Below, piece after piece: positions 26,550 to 34,402 of a stretch of 64,000 nt of DNA (its first letter is position 1; each line of letters opens with the position of its first letter). Source of the DNA: Bacillota bacterium (GTDB taxonomy: Bacteria > Bacillota > Clostridia > Christensenellales > JAEXRW01); contig JAEXRW010000025.1 in the NCBI GenBank assembly GCA_023454175.1, positions 773,022 to 837,021 on the forward strand, written 5' to 3'. A program made the translations under genes and the position numbers. The notes under the pieces were generated by a model. It searched no databases. It was given only the letters and a program-made list of their open reading frames with translations, and had not been told where the DNA came from.

Positions 26550-26726
26550 CACAGGATACCCTCCCGTCTGTTTTTCGTTGCGGCTGGCAGTCCGGCGCAC
26601 GCATTCACCGGAATTAATCTATTATTACCACAGCGCAGCCTTCGTAAATACGGTGATTTCAGTCCTGGTTTTGCTGAATGTATTTACAAGCCAAAACGGG
26701 TGGAAGGGGCGTCGATTAAATGCTAT

Positions 26727-26757
26727 GGCAAAGACCGCCTTAGAGGCGGTCTTTGCC
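26727..26757. terminator. Strong palindrome, likely nrdJ terminator
   Basis: Perfect 14-bp stem GGCAAAGACCGCCT / AGGCGGTCTTTGCC with loop TAG, about 50 bp after the nrdJ stop. A classic T-run is absent on the minus strand, so its strength is uncertain. Confidence 0.65.
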
Positions 26758-26809
26758 TTGTGATCTTATCCAATTTATTTTTTATATATTCTGGTTGATG
26801 TATGCAGCA

Positions 26810-29209
26810 TCAGCCGCACTTGCTGTACCCGCAGGACCTGCATACCACGCAGCCGCCCTCGTGCTCCAGCTTTTCCCCGCATTCGGGGCAGTGTGAGGTA
26901 CCCTCCTCCATCAGCGATTCGATGCCCATCTGCGTCTCCCCTTCGTTGAGGGGGTGCAGCCCCGCCCCCGCGATGATGTCTTCGCGGTGCCGCATCGGCC
27001 GGTCGCAAGTGTCCCTGCGAGTGCACAGGGAGCAGTTCAACAGGCACTTTTCGGCCGAGGATTTTATATCCGCGATGTCGATGTCGGGTATTTTCTCTTC
27101 GGCATGGCCGTTGCCGTTCCCGTTGGATTTGTTCAGCTGCGTCACCTTTTCGATCACCCTGCCGATGGCATCGGGGCAGGACAGGACCTTCAGGTTCTTC
27201 TGGCGCAGGGTGCTGTGGCATCGGATTCCTTTGAGCTGGCCGATGAGCGTCTGTACGTCTATGCCTGAACGCAGCGCCAGTGATACCAGCCGGCTCGTCG
27301 CTTCGGATTGCGAAGGGCAGCCGCCCGCCCTTCCCAGGTTGGTGAATATCTCACAGATGCCATGCTCGTCGTAATTGACGGTGATGTACAGGTTTCCGCA
27401 TCCGATCAGCACTTTTTCAGTAAATCCCTGCGTGATATCCGGCCTCGTCCGTGGTACGATATTACCTTGCGCGGGCACCGGCGCCGGAGCCTTCTCAGCC
27501 TTGGTCCCCACATTCAATACCTGGCCTTCACGGCTCCCGTCCCTGTATATCGTAACGCCTTTGCACCCCAGTAAAAATGCCAGGTTGTATACCTCCCGCA
27601 CATCCTCCTGCGTGGCGTCTTTGGAGAAATTGACGGTTTTGGATACGGCGTTGTCGGTATATTTTTGAAATGCCGCCTGCATGCGGATATGGTATTCCGG
27701 GGTCACGTCGTGCGCCGTCACGAAGAGCCTGCGGATGTCTTCGGGGATCTCGTTGATGTGCGCAATGGTTCCTTCCTGTGCGATGAGCCGCATCAGCGCG
27801 GGCGAGTAAAAGCCGCGCGCCTTTGCCACCTCTTCGAAATGCGGGTACACCTCGGGCAGCTGGTCATTGTCCATCACGTTGCGTACAAAGGACAGGGCGA
27901 AAAGCGGTTCGATGCCGCTGGATGCGCCGCAGATGATGGAGATGGTCCCCGTTGGCGCGATGGTGGTGGTGGTGGCGTTTCGCAGCGGGATCCCTTTGGA
28001 TGCCAGCGTGCTGATATTGTACAGGGGGAAAGCCCCCCGGGTACGCGCCAGGCTGGCCGAAGCCGAATGCGATGCCTTTTGGATGAATCCCATCACCCGT
28101 TCCGCGGTGGTGATGGCTTCGTCTGTATTGTATGGGATGCCCAGCTTGAAGAGCATGTCCGAAAAGCCCATTACGCCCAGGCCTATCTTGCGAGTCTTGC
28201 GCGTGGTCTCGTCGATCTGCTGCAGCGGGTAGGAGTTCATGTCGATCACGTTGTCCAGGAAATGTACGGCCAGGTCCACCGTCTCGCCCAGGGCCGAAAA
28301 ATCGATCTCGTACTTCCCGTCTTTCAGGCTCAGCATCTTGTCCAGGTTGATGGAGCCCAGGTTGCAGCTCTCGTAGGGCAGCAGCGGCTGTTCGCCGCAG
28401 GGGTTGGTGCTTTCGATTTCGCCCATCGAGGGTACGACATTGTCCTTGTTCAGCCTGTCGAGGAAGATGATGCCCGGTTCCCCGTTGGTCCAGGCCATTT
28501 CCACGATGATATTGAATACTTCCCGCGCCTTCTTGCGCCCCACTTCGGCCTTTGTATGCGGATCGATCAGGGCGTATTCCGTATCCCGCGCCACTGCGTT
28601 CATAAAGGCTTCCGTTAGGCCCACGCTGATGTTGAAATTCGTGATATCGCTGGTATCGCGTTTGCACTGGACAAATTCCATGATGTCGGGGTGGTCCACG
28701 CGCAGGATGCCCATGTTGGCGCCCCGCCGGGTCCCGCCCTGTTTGACGGCTTCGGTTGCCGCATTGAATACGCGCATAAAGCTGACCGGGCCGCTCGCCA
28801 CACCGCCAGTCGAACGGACAGAAGCACCCTTCGGACGCAGGTGTGAAAAGGAGAATCCCGTTCCGCCTCCGCTTTTATGGATAAGCGCCGCATTTTTGAC
28901 CGTATCGAATATCTCCTCCATGGAGTCCTCAACAGGCAGCACAAAACAGGCCGAAAGCTGTCCCAGCTGCCTTCCGGCGTTCATCAGGGTCGGTGAGTTG
29001 GGCATGAACTTCAGGCTGGTCATCAGGTCGTAATATTGCTGCTCCAGGGCGCCGATATCTGCATCCTTGTCATAATTGAGATCGGCTTTTGCGATGTGTC
29101 CCGCCACTCTGCGGAAGAGTTCCTCGGTGGTTTCCACGACTTCCCCGTTCTCATCCTTGGCCAGATATCTTCTTTTTAGTACCTTGATGGCGTTTTCGCT
29201 GAGCTGCAC
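26810..29209 (-). CDS. nrdJ: Adenosylcobalamin-dependent class II ribonucleotide reductase
   Basis: A 799-residue enzyme reducing ribonucleotides to deoxyribonucleotides with a B12-derived radical. The first catalytic-pair Cys is in QLSACFVLPV, the active-site loop with Asn/Cys/Glu is in ESTNPCGEQPLLPYESCNLGS, and HKSGGGTGFSFS and PTGTISIICGASSG bind substrate and phosphate. The C-terminal tail has ECGEKLEHEGGCVVCRSCGYSKC, a Cys-rich zinc/redox end. GTG 29209 is chosen because SVQLSENAIKVLKRRYL starts the family fold and AGGGGG lies before it; the longer N-terminus is probably not translated. Two NrdR-like boxes lie 32-78 bp upstream. Confidence 0.94.
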   Translation of the reverse strand: MQLSENAIKVLKRRYLAKDENGEVVETTEELFRRVAGHIAKADLNYDKDADIGALEQQYYDLMTSLKFMPNSPTLMNAGRQLGQLSACFVLPVEDSMEEIFDTVKNAALIHKSGGGTGFSFSHLRPKGASVRSTGGVASGPVSFMRVFNAATEAVKQGGTRRGANMGILRVDHPDIMEFVQCKRDTSDITNFNISVGLTEAFMNAVARDTEYALIDPHTKAEVGRKKAREVFNIIVEMAWTNGEPGIIFLDRLNKDNVVPSMGEIESTNPCGEQPLLPYESCNLGSINLDKMLSLKDGKYEIDFSALGETVDLAVHFLDNVIDMNSYPLQQIDETTRKTRKIGLGVMGFSDMLFKLGIPYNTDEAITTAERVMGFIQKASHSASASLARTRGAFPLYNISTLASKGIPLRNATTTTIAPTGTISIICGASSGIEPLFALSFVRNVMDNDQLPEVYPHFEEVAKARGFYSPALMRLIAQEGTIAHINEIPEDIRRLFVTAHDVTPEYHIRMQAAFQKYTDNAVSKTVNFSKDATQEDVREVYNLAFLLGCKGVTIYRDGSREGQVLNVGTKAEKAPAPVPAQGNIVPRTRPDITQGFTEKVLIGCGNLYITVNYDEHGICEIFTNLGRAGGCPSQSEATSRLVSLALRSGIDVQTLIGQLKGIRCHSTLRQKNLKVLSCPDAIGRVIEKVTQLNKSNGNGNGHAEEKIPDIDIADIKSSAEKCLLNCSLCTRRDTCDRPMRHREDIIAGAGLHPLNEGETQMGIESLMEEGTSHCPECGEKLEHEGGCVVCRSCGYSKCG

Positions 29210-29537
29210 GCTTGGAGGCCCCCTGTCATCTGTAAAAATGTGTGTATATGTGGTATGGTAATGAATACGGGATACCATATGTAGTATGCCGTGCGCAGTA
29301 CAATCATACCAACATATCCATGATTAAGCAAGACTTTTCCGGAGGTTTTTCATATTTTATTTTGTGTATTTTATACATTATGTGGTTCGAGCTTGGTATT
29401 TTATGGTTTGTTTCGTTTGGATGTAATTGATACTTATCTTGCTGTGTGATTGATCGGCGGCTTGACAGTATGGAAACAAATGCATTGGACCTGTTCTTGT
29501 ATAGCAATTCTCATTAATAGGATGGATGGTATGCGGT
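29210..29537. other. nrdJ upstream region, AT-rich
   Basis: 328 bp between nrdJ and the murI stop; 29300-29450 is visibly richer in A and T than the flanks. It holds the two NrdR-like boxes. I looked for a cobalamin riboswitch on the minus strand and did not recognise its conserved B12 box. Confidence 0.5.
29241..29287. promoter_or_regulatory. Pair of NrdR-like boxes upstream of nrdJ
   Basis: Two 16-bp sites, TGTGTATATGTGGTAT (29241-29256) and ATACCATATGTAGTAT (29272-29287), start 31 bp apart with a 15-bp gap, the spacing known for NrdR box pairs. The second matches the remembered consensus at about 12 of 16 positions, the first at about 9. Confidence 0.45.
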
Positions 29538-30326
29538 CTATTCCCCCTTTTCCAGATACCGGTTGTAGAGCGCCAGCATGCCTTCCTTTGGGGATGATGT
29601 GAGAAATCGTACCCCGCACCGGCTTTGCCTTTTTGTAAAGAGTTCTTCCCGCTCCAATACCTTTTTCAGCTGCGCCACCGTGCCAGCGTTTCCGTCCAGC
29701 AGGGTATGTTTCCCGGAAAACATTCCGCACGCGCATTCCGATATGGCCGTTGCCGCGAGGATGAAGTGCGTGCACCCCAGTACGATGGCGTCTATATCCC
29801 GCCCTTTATAGGGCAGGAATATCGCGTCGATGGCTTCCCTGGTTTTCCCTGTGTTCGCCTCCCCCGCCTCCACCAGTTCCACCAGCGCCGGGCACGGCGC
29901 CTGGATGATCCTGTCCCCGTTTCCGGCTTCCGTCATCATTTTGCGGAACATTTCCTGCTTCAGCGTTGCCGGTGTGGCCATGACGATGACGTTCCCGCTT
30001 CCAAGGATATGCAGGGCGGGTTTCAGCGCAGGCTCCATCGCCAGGATGGGGATGGGCAGCGCCGCGCGGACGTCCGCCACGGCCGCGCTGGACGCCGTGT
30101 TGCAGGCAACGACCAGCGCCTTCACGCCCATATCGTATAATCGGGTCGTTCCGGCCACCGTAAGCGCGCGGATTTCCTCCAGGGGCCGTATGCCGTAGGG
30201 AGCGTTCCCGCTGTCACCGAAATAGATGAAATCCTCGTATGTCAGCGCTTCCCTGGCGGCCCGCAGAAAGCTGATCCCTCCGGCTCCCGAATCAAATATT
30301 CCGATCGGTCTGTTGCACTTGTCCAT
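29538..30326 (-). CDS. murI: Glutamate racemase
   Basis: A 262-residue cofactor-independent racemase making D-glutamate for peptidoglycan. IGIFDSGAGGISFL opens the fold, the two catalytic cysteines lie in VVACNTASSAA and VLGCTHFILA, and YFGDSGNAPYG binds the substrate carboxylate. ATG 30326 is chosen because AAGGGAAG precedes it and the family begins right after. A hairpin with arms GAAACC/GGTTTC lies in the leader about 30 bp upstream, of unknown role. The gene stands alone. Confidence 0.93.
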   Translation of the reverse strand: MDKCNRPIGIFDSGAGGISFLRAAREALTYEDFIYFGDSGNAPYGIRPLEEIRALTVAGTTRLYDMGVKALVVACNTASSAAVADVRAALPIPILAMEPALKPALHILGSGNVIVMATPATLKQEMFRKMMTEAGNGDRIIQAPCPALVELVEAGEANTGKTREAIDAIFLPYKGRDIDAIVLGCTHFILAATAISECACGMFSGKHTLLDGNAGTVAQLKKVLEREELFTKRQSRCGVRFLTSSPKEGMLALYNRYLEKGE

Positions 30327-30432
30327 CTTTCTTCCCTTGAGATGTTTGATCATGGAGAAACCCCCGTATGGAGGTTTCCGCTTGATTATACCATTTTCGT
30401 GTGCGGGGGTGTCAAGGATTTGGCTTTGGCTC

Positions 30433-30480
30433 TTGACTTGTTTCAGGGATTACTGTACATTATGGTTAGAATTCTAATTA
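30433..30480 (+). promoter_or_regulatory. marR promoter and operator
   Basis: -35 TTGACT (30433-30438), 17-bp spacer, -10 TACATT (30456-30461), followed by the palindrome TGGTTAGAATTCTAATTA (30463-30480, core TTAGAATTCTAA). The operator lies at the expected transcription start, suggesting self-repression by the MarR protein. Confidence 0.65.
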
Positions 30481-30493
30481 TGGTGTGATGTGA

Positions 30494-30922
30494 ATGAATG
30501 AGAATCTGCCCATCATGGCCAAGGTCGGCGTCATATTCCTCACATGGCGGCGGTATCTGCAGCGCGGCGTGAATCCTTACGGGGTCACACTGAAGCAGCT
30601 GTATGTGCTCCGGCATCTGGACAGGAAGGAATTCCTGTATCCTTCCCGGATCGCAGATATGCTTTTCTGTGACCGCCCCACCGCCACGGTCGTTATCCGG
30701 AATATGGAGCGGGAGCATTGGGTCAGGCGTGAAAAGGATTCGGAAAATGCAAAACAAACGAGGGTGATCCTTACACCCGAAGGCAGGCAGAAACTGTCCT
30801 CGGTCTCTTCCCACCGTGAGGACGGGGGGTTTGATCCCCTTGAATGCCTCACGGAAGCCGAAAGAGCGCAGCTTGACCAATTGCTCAATAAACTCGGCCG
30901 CCACATGGAAAAGATTGAATAG
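30494..30922 (+). CDS. MarR-family transcriptional regulator
   Basis: A 142-residue winged-helix regulator. A helical N-terminus (WRRYLQRGVNPYGVTLKQLYVL) precedes the DNA-binding domain, with LYPSRIADMLFCDRPTATVVIRNMERE as recognition helix and REKDSENAKQTRVILTPEGRQKL as wing, then a C-terminal dimer helix. MarR proteins usually repress their own gene and a neighbour and let go when a phenolic, oxidant or drug binds. The same 18-bp operator precedes this gene and the adjacent nitroreductase, so both are likely its targets. Confidence 0.92.
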   Translation: MNENLPIMAKVGVIFLTWRRYLQRGVNPYGVTLKQLYVLRHLDRKEFLYPSRIADMLFCDRPTATVVIRNMEREHWVRREKDSENAKQTRVILTPEGRQKLSSVSSHREDGGFDPLECLTEAERAQLDQLLNKLGRHMEKIE

Positions 30923-30948
30923 TACCGGCAGACAAAATTTTTTGGCCA

Positions 30949-30968
30949 TATAATTAGAGTTCTAATTA
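30949..30968 (+). promoter_or_regulatory. Nitroreductase -10 box overlapped by MarR-type operator
   Basis: TATAAT at 30949-30954 overlaps the perfect 8+8 palindrome TAATTAGAGTTCTAATTA (30951-30968). The site matches the operator before marR in arm sequence and 2-bp centre. Binding would block the promoter. A good -35 is not obvious. Confidence 0.65.
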
Positions 30969-30987
30969 ATATCAGGAGGAATGAAAC

Positions 30988-31773
30988 ATGAACCAGATTT
31001 TGGAGACCCTGTACGCTCTCAGGACGATCCACGGGGATTTCTCGGAGAGGGATGTTTCCGATGGAGATCTGCAGACGGTCGTGGATGCATGTGTCCGTGC
31101 AGCGAATTCTTCCGCCAGGCAGCCGTATTCGATCATCGTTGTGAAGGACCGGTGTGTCGTGAAAGAGCAGTTTGCCTATGGCGGCAGCAAAGCCCTGCTT
31201 TTCTGTGTTGATTTCAACCGGATAGTCGCTTCTGCTGAACATGTGGGCAGGAAGTATGCTGTCAATGGCATTATTGATTTCATTACCTGCAGCACGGATA
31301 CCATCCTGGCCGCGCAGACCGCTGCCATCGCCGCCAAATCGCTGGGTATCGACTCAATGTTTACCAACAGCATCCACAGGCGGGATATCAGCGGCCTCTA
31401 TGACTACTTTGGGTTGCCCAGGCGGTATTGTTTTCCCCTGATAGCGCTTCTGCTCGGATATCCGGCGAAAGAGCCCGCTTATTTGAAAGGCCGTTTCACC
31501 GGCTCGGGCCTTGTCCACGATGGCAGGTACCGTATGCCGGATGCCGCAGGTCTGGATGAGTTGGTCAGGCAGTATGATGATCCTGGAAGGCATCTGGGCT
31601 TGATCGGTGATTGGGGGCGGAAAGGTTTTTCCCACTATCTGGAATGGTTCTTTGACGTTTGGTGCGGGGGTGAAAAGACTGAAAAGAATGATGAAAGGAA
31701 TATCGAAAAGCATAAAGAATTCTATTCCGTTTTGCAGCAGGCGGGGTTTATCGAGCCTGAACTGATTGGCTAA
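30988..31773 (+). CDS. Nitroreductase-family flavoprotein
   Basis: A 261-residue FMN protein. The N-terminus IHGDFSERDVSDGDLQTVVDACVRAANSSARQPY is the nitroreductase R-x-x-x-x-F and SxxNxQP-like region, though altered; TAAIAAKSLGIDSMF is the central helix and ALLLGYPAKEP the strand before the tail. A C-terminal extension from about 190 is not typical and may cover the active site. The reaction (NAD(P)H-dependent reduction of nitro, quinone or other acceptors) is family-level. ATG 30988 has AGGAGGA 8 bases ahead. It is almost certainly controlled by the adjacent MarR. Confidence 0.85.
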   Translation: MNQILETLYALRTIHGDFSERDVSDGDLQTVVDACVRAANSSARQPYSIIVVKDRCVVKEQFAYGGSKALLFCVDFNRIVASAEHVGRKYAVNGIIDFITCSTDTILAAQTAAIAAKSLGIDSMFTNSIHRRDISGLYDYFGLPRRYCFPLIALLLGYPAKEPAYLKGRFTGSGLVHDGRYRMPDAAGLDELVRQYDDPGRHLGLIGDWGRKGFSHYLEWFFDVWCGGEKTEKNDERNIEKHKEFYSVLQQAGFIEPELIG

Positions 31774-31803
31774 GCACAACTGTGATTCGTATGTTGTAAG
31801 TTA

Positions 31804-31826
31804 AGCCCGGTTGATTTGACCGGGCT
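31804..31826. terminator. Bidirectional hairpin between nitroreductase and spoIIP
   Basis: AGCCCGGT/ACCGGGCT 8-bp stem with loop TGATTTG, between convergent genes. T-runs are poor on both strands. Confidence 0.5.
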
Positions 31827-31858
31827 GCCTCTTGTCTGTAAGGAATAAGGTTGTATCC

Positions 31859-32914
31859 CTATTTGCCGCTTAACTGCATTTTCGAAAGTACGTTCGAAAT
31901 GGCCTTTGCCACATACGGCATGGAGTTTTGTGCTTCTTCCAGGGTGTTCATGTTGTGGCCGATCTCCACCACCAGGCAGTGCGTGGATACGTGCATATTG
32001 TACCGCCCCGTCTTCGTGCGAATGGGTCTTACCAGGCCCGGCGCGATCTTTTTCAGTTCTTCCGTTACTGCATTGGCAAAGGCATAGTTGGCCTTCCAGT
32101 CCGGTTTGATGGTAAATCCGTTCCCTGTCTTCCCTTCCCCGGTGCCCACCACGAACATCACCTTGGCGCACCGTTTCCCGTCCAGTGTTACGGCGTCTTT
32201 GGCTGCTGCTTCGCCCGAAGCCGCGTCCCGGTGTATGTCGATGAAGACCTGCAGGCCGGGGTATTTTTTCTTGTCGGCTTCTATCATTTTCAGCGAATGC
32301 GGGTACGAGCCGTAAAAGTCATTGAGTTCGTTGTCCGTCTTGTCATGATATACGGGCAGTTTGTATTGTTCGCTCAGATTTCGCGTCAGCACATCTCCCA
32401 CCGCCACGATACTTTTGCTTTGTTCCTCCGTGCGCCAGCTTCCGCAGGCCACGTAGGTGTAATCCGACGTCTGTCTGTAGGCTTCGTGCGTGTGGCTATG
32501 GTACACCAGTATTCTGGGGCCGCTCCCGCTCTGTGCCAGCGGCGCCACCGCGGGCGTGTTCGCCGCCATTTTTTCAAGTTCGATCTTGACGGTATCCGTT
32601 GTGTCCGGCTGGATCCCCGGGTCTGTCGTCATCCCGGTGTCTTCCGGTACGAATGCGCTTTCGTCTTCGGTTCGTTCAGGTTCCACGCCGAATATGGCGG
32701 GAAGCCCCAGCGAGATGATCCCCTGGGGCAGCTTTTCATCAGCGTCTTTATTCGTGCTTTCCGCTGCAGCGCCGCCTGCCTGTGCGGTATCGCTGCTGCA
32801 TCCGCCCCCGTTTACGAGGATAAAAAGGCCTACTGCCAGTAGGCCTGCCGATAAGATCACGATCCCTGCTCCGGCCAGAAACCGCAGGATTGTTCTGCCC
32901 GCCTGTTGTATCAT
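31859..32914 (-). CDS. spoIIP: Stage II sporulation protein P
   Basis: A 351-residue sporulation autolysin. A membrane anchor lies at about 12-34, followed by a low-complexity linker with acidic and Thr-rich stretches. The catalytic domain starts at RILVYHSHTHEAYRQ (zinc/active-site His and Glu) and contains IDIHRDAAS and VVEIGHNMNTLEEAQNS. With SpoIID and SpoIIM it degrades peptidoglycan during forespore engulfment. It lies 68 bp after gpr on the same strand, the usual Bacillota order. Confidence 0.94.
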   Translation of the reverse strand: MIQQAGRTILRFLAGAGIVILSAGLLAVGLFILVNGGGCSSDTAQAGGAAAESTNKDADEKLPQGIISLGLPAIFGVEPERTEDESAFVPEDTGMTTDPGIQPDTTDTVKIELEKMAANTPAVAPLAQSGSGPRILVYHSHTHEAYRQTSDYTYVACGSWRTEEQSKSIVAVGDVLTRNLSEQYKLPVYHDKTDNELNDFYGSYPHSLKMIEADKKKYPGLQVFIDIHRDAASGEAAAKDAVTLDGKRCAKVMFVVGTGEGKTGNGFTIKPDWKANYAFANAVTEELKKIAPGLVRPIRTKTGRYNMHVSTHCLVVEIGHNMNTLEEAQNSMPYVAKAISNVLSKMQLSGK

Positions 32915-32982
32915 CTGTATCTCATCTTCCTTTCAAGATAACGTATTCCGGCGGCGGGCAAAGTATGAGCCATTCCCTGTGC

Positions 32983-33897
32983 TTACATGTACATTCTCAC
33001 TTCCTCCAGGCTCATGTTGTCATGCAGCGCCAGGTTCAGCGAATCGGCCAGTATCTTGGACGCGTCCTCGATCAGTCCGTCTATCTCCTTGGGCGTTACC
33101 ACCAGGTTGCCCATATTGGTCTGGGCAGCCTTTTTTACTTCCTCGAAACCTCCCGTTACCTTGTACACCACGTTCTCCTTGAGCGTGGCTTCCACCGCGT
33201 CGGCCACGATCGTGGCTGCATAGACCACCAGCGGGATGCCGATGGCCAGCACCGGCACGCCCAGGTTGTCGATGGAGAGCCCGGGGCGTTTGTTGCCGAT
33301 GCCCCCGCCCGGGGATATCCCCGTATCGGCCAGCTGGATGCTGGTCCCGATCCGTTCGGTTTTCAGGGAGGCCAGCGAATCGATGGCGATGACCACTTTT
33401 GGTTTTACGTTCTGTACCACGCCTTTGACGATCTCGCCCGATTCGATCCCCGTCGTGCCCAGTACGCCCGGGGCTATGGCGCATACCGGCCGGAGTCGTT
33501 TGTCTATCTGTTCGGGCATGATCTGGAGCATGTGCCTTGTCACCAGGGTCTGCCCCACGGTTTTGGGGCCCAGGGCGTCGGGCGTCACGTTCCAGTTTCC
33601 CAGCCCCACCACCAGGACGGGACCGTCTCCCTGCGGGATCATTTTTTTCAGTTCACCCGCCAGGATCCGCGCTACGTCGGCATGCAGCTGGGGGTCGCCC
33701 AGCTTCAATTGCGGGGCTTCGATGGTGATATAGTTACCCACCGGTTTTCCCATTGCGTTGGCGCCCTCGGGCGTCATGACCTTTACGCGCGTTATGGTGA
33801 CGCCTTTGGCTGGTGTCTCCTGTTTGAAATCCACGCCCTGTATTTCTCCTGCCGCTTCACGGGCTTCCAATGCCATGTCTGTAAAAGGAACGGCCAT
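32983..33897 (-). CDS. gpr: Spore germination endopeptidase GPR
   Basis: A 304-residue protease that degrades small acid-soluble spore proteins at germination. FTDMALEARE near the N-terminus corresponds to the propeptide cleavage region; VLVVGLGNWNVTPDALGPKTV, GVLGTTGIESGEIVKGVV, IAIDSLASL and QLADTGISPGGGIGNKRPG are characteristic. ATG 33897 follows GGGAGGAAAA. It forms a pair with spoIIP and is divergent from rpsT, as in many Clostridia and bacilli. Confidence 0.95.
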   Translation of the reverse strand: MAVPFTDMALEAREAAGEIQGVDFKQETPAKGVTITRVKVMTPEGANAMGKPVGNYITIEAPQLKLGDPQLHADVARILAGELKKMIPQGDGPVLVVGLGNWNVTPDALGPKTVGQTLVTRHMLQIMPEQIDKRLRPVCAIAPGVLGTTGIESGEIVKGVVQNVKPKVVIAIDSLASLKTERIGTSIQLADTGISPGGGIGNKRPGLSIDNLGVPVLAIGIPLVVYAATIVADAVEATLKENVVYKVTGGFEEVKKAAQTNMGNLVVTPKEIDGLIEDASKILADSLNLALHDNMSLEEVRMYM

Positions 33898-33987
33898 TGA
33901 TTTTCCTCCCTCATCTTTTTATAATAGTTTTGGCAAAGCGGACGGGTGTATGCAGAAATAAAAGCTTCGCTGTATGAAAAATACCGC

Positions 33988-34016
33988 TTGCCTGCAATAT
34001 GTTGTTATGTTAAAAT
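33988..34016 (+). promoter_or_regulatory. rpsT promoter
   Basis: -35 TTGCCT (33988-33993), 17-bp spacer, -10 TAAAAT (34011-34016), placing transcription start about 30 bp before the S20 start codon. Confidence 0.6.
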
Positions 34017-34051
34017 AGCTTTTGCTGATTAAATTATGGAGAGTGACCGAG

Positions 34052-34324
34052 TTGCCGAATATAAAATCCGCCATCAAAAGGGTCAAGGTATCCGAAAAGA
34101 AAAATCTTCGCAACCGTATTGTGAAGACCAAGGTCAAAAACGTGGGCAAAAAGTTTGATGCCGCCGTTGAAAAGGGCGACGCCGAAGCAGCAGCGCAGTT
34201 GGGCCGTGCCGTGTCCGGTGAAGTGGACAAGGCCGCCAGCAAGGGCATCATCCATAAAAACGCCGCCAACCGCAAAAAGGCGCAGCTTGCCCGCAAACTC
34301 AGTGCAATGAGCAAGGCCGAGTGA
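34052..34324 (+). CDS. rpsT: Small ribosomal subunit protein S20 (bS20)
   Basis: A 90-residue basic helical protein that binds 16S rRNA. PNIKSAIKRVKVSEKK opens the mature sequence and IIHKNAANRKKAQLARKL near the end is the S20 signature. The start is TTG 34052, 8 bases after GGAGAG; upstream ATGs would add residues absent from S20. A non-ATG start is also known for E. coli rpsT, where S20 limits its own translation. A clear promoter lies upstream and a terminator downstream. Confidence 0.95.
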   Translation: MPNIKSAIKRVKVSEKKNLRNRIVKTKVKNVGKKFDAAVEKGDAEAAAQLGRAVSGEVDKAASKGIIHKNAANRKKAQLARKLSAMSKAE

Positions 34325-34348
34325 TCTGACGTCCACGGTCAAAACAAT

Positions 34349-34376
34349 AAAAATGCCGCTTTTATGCGGCTTTTTG
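34349..34376 (+). terminator. rpsT terminator
   Basis: GCCGC/GCGGC stem with loop TTTTAT, flanked by AAAAAT and TTTTT. It likely also serves the convergent holA. Confidence 0.85.
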
Positions 34377-34402
34377 TGTTTCTCCCGGTTGGGATAAATA
34401 TT

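Noticed and set aside
29210..29537. Possible cobalamin riboswitch before the B12-dependent nrdJ
   Set aside because: I could not find the conserved B12-box or a plausible stem set on the minus strand; the region is instead AT-rich with NrdR-like sites.
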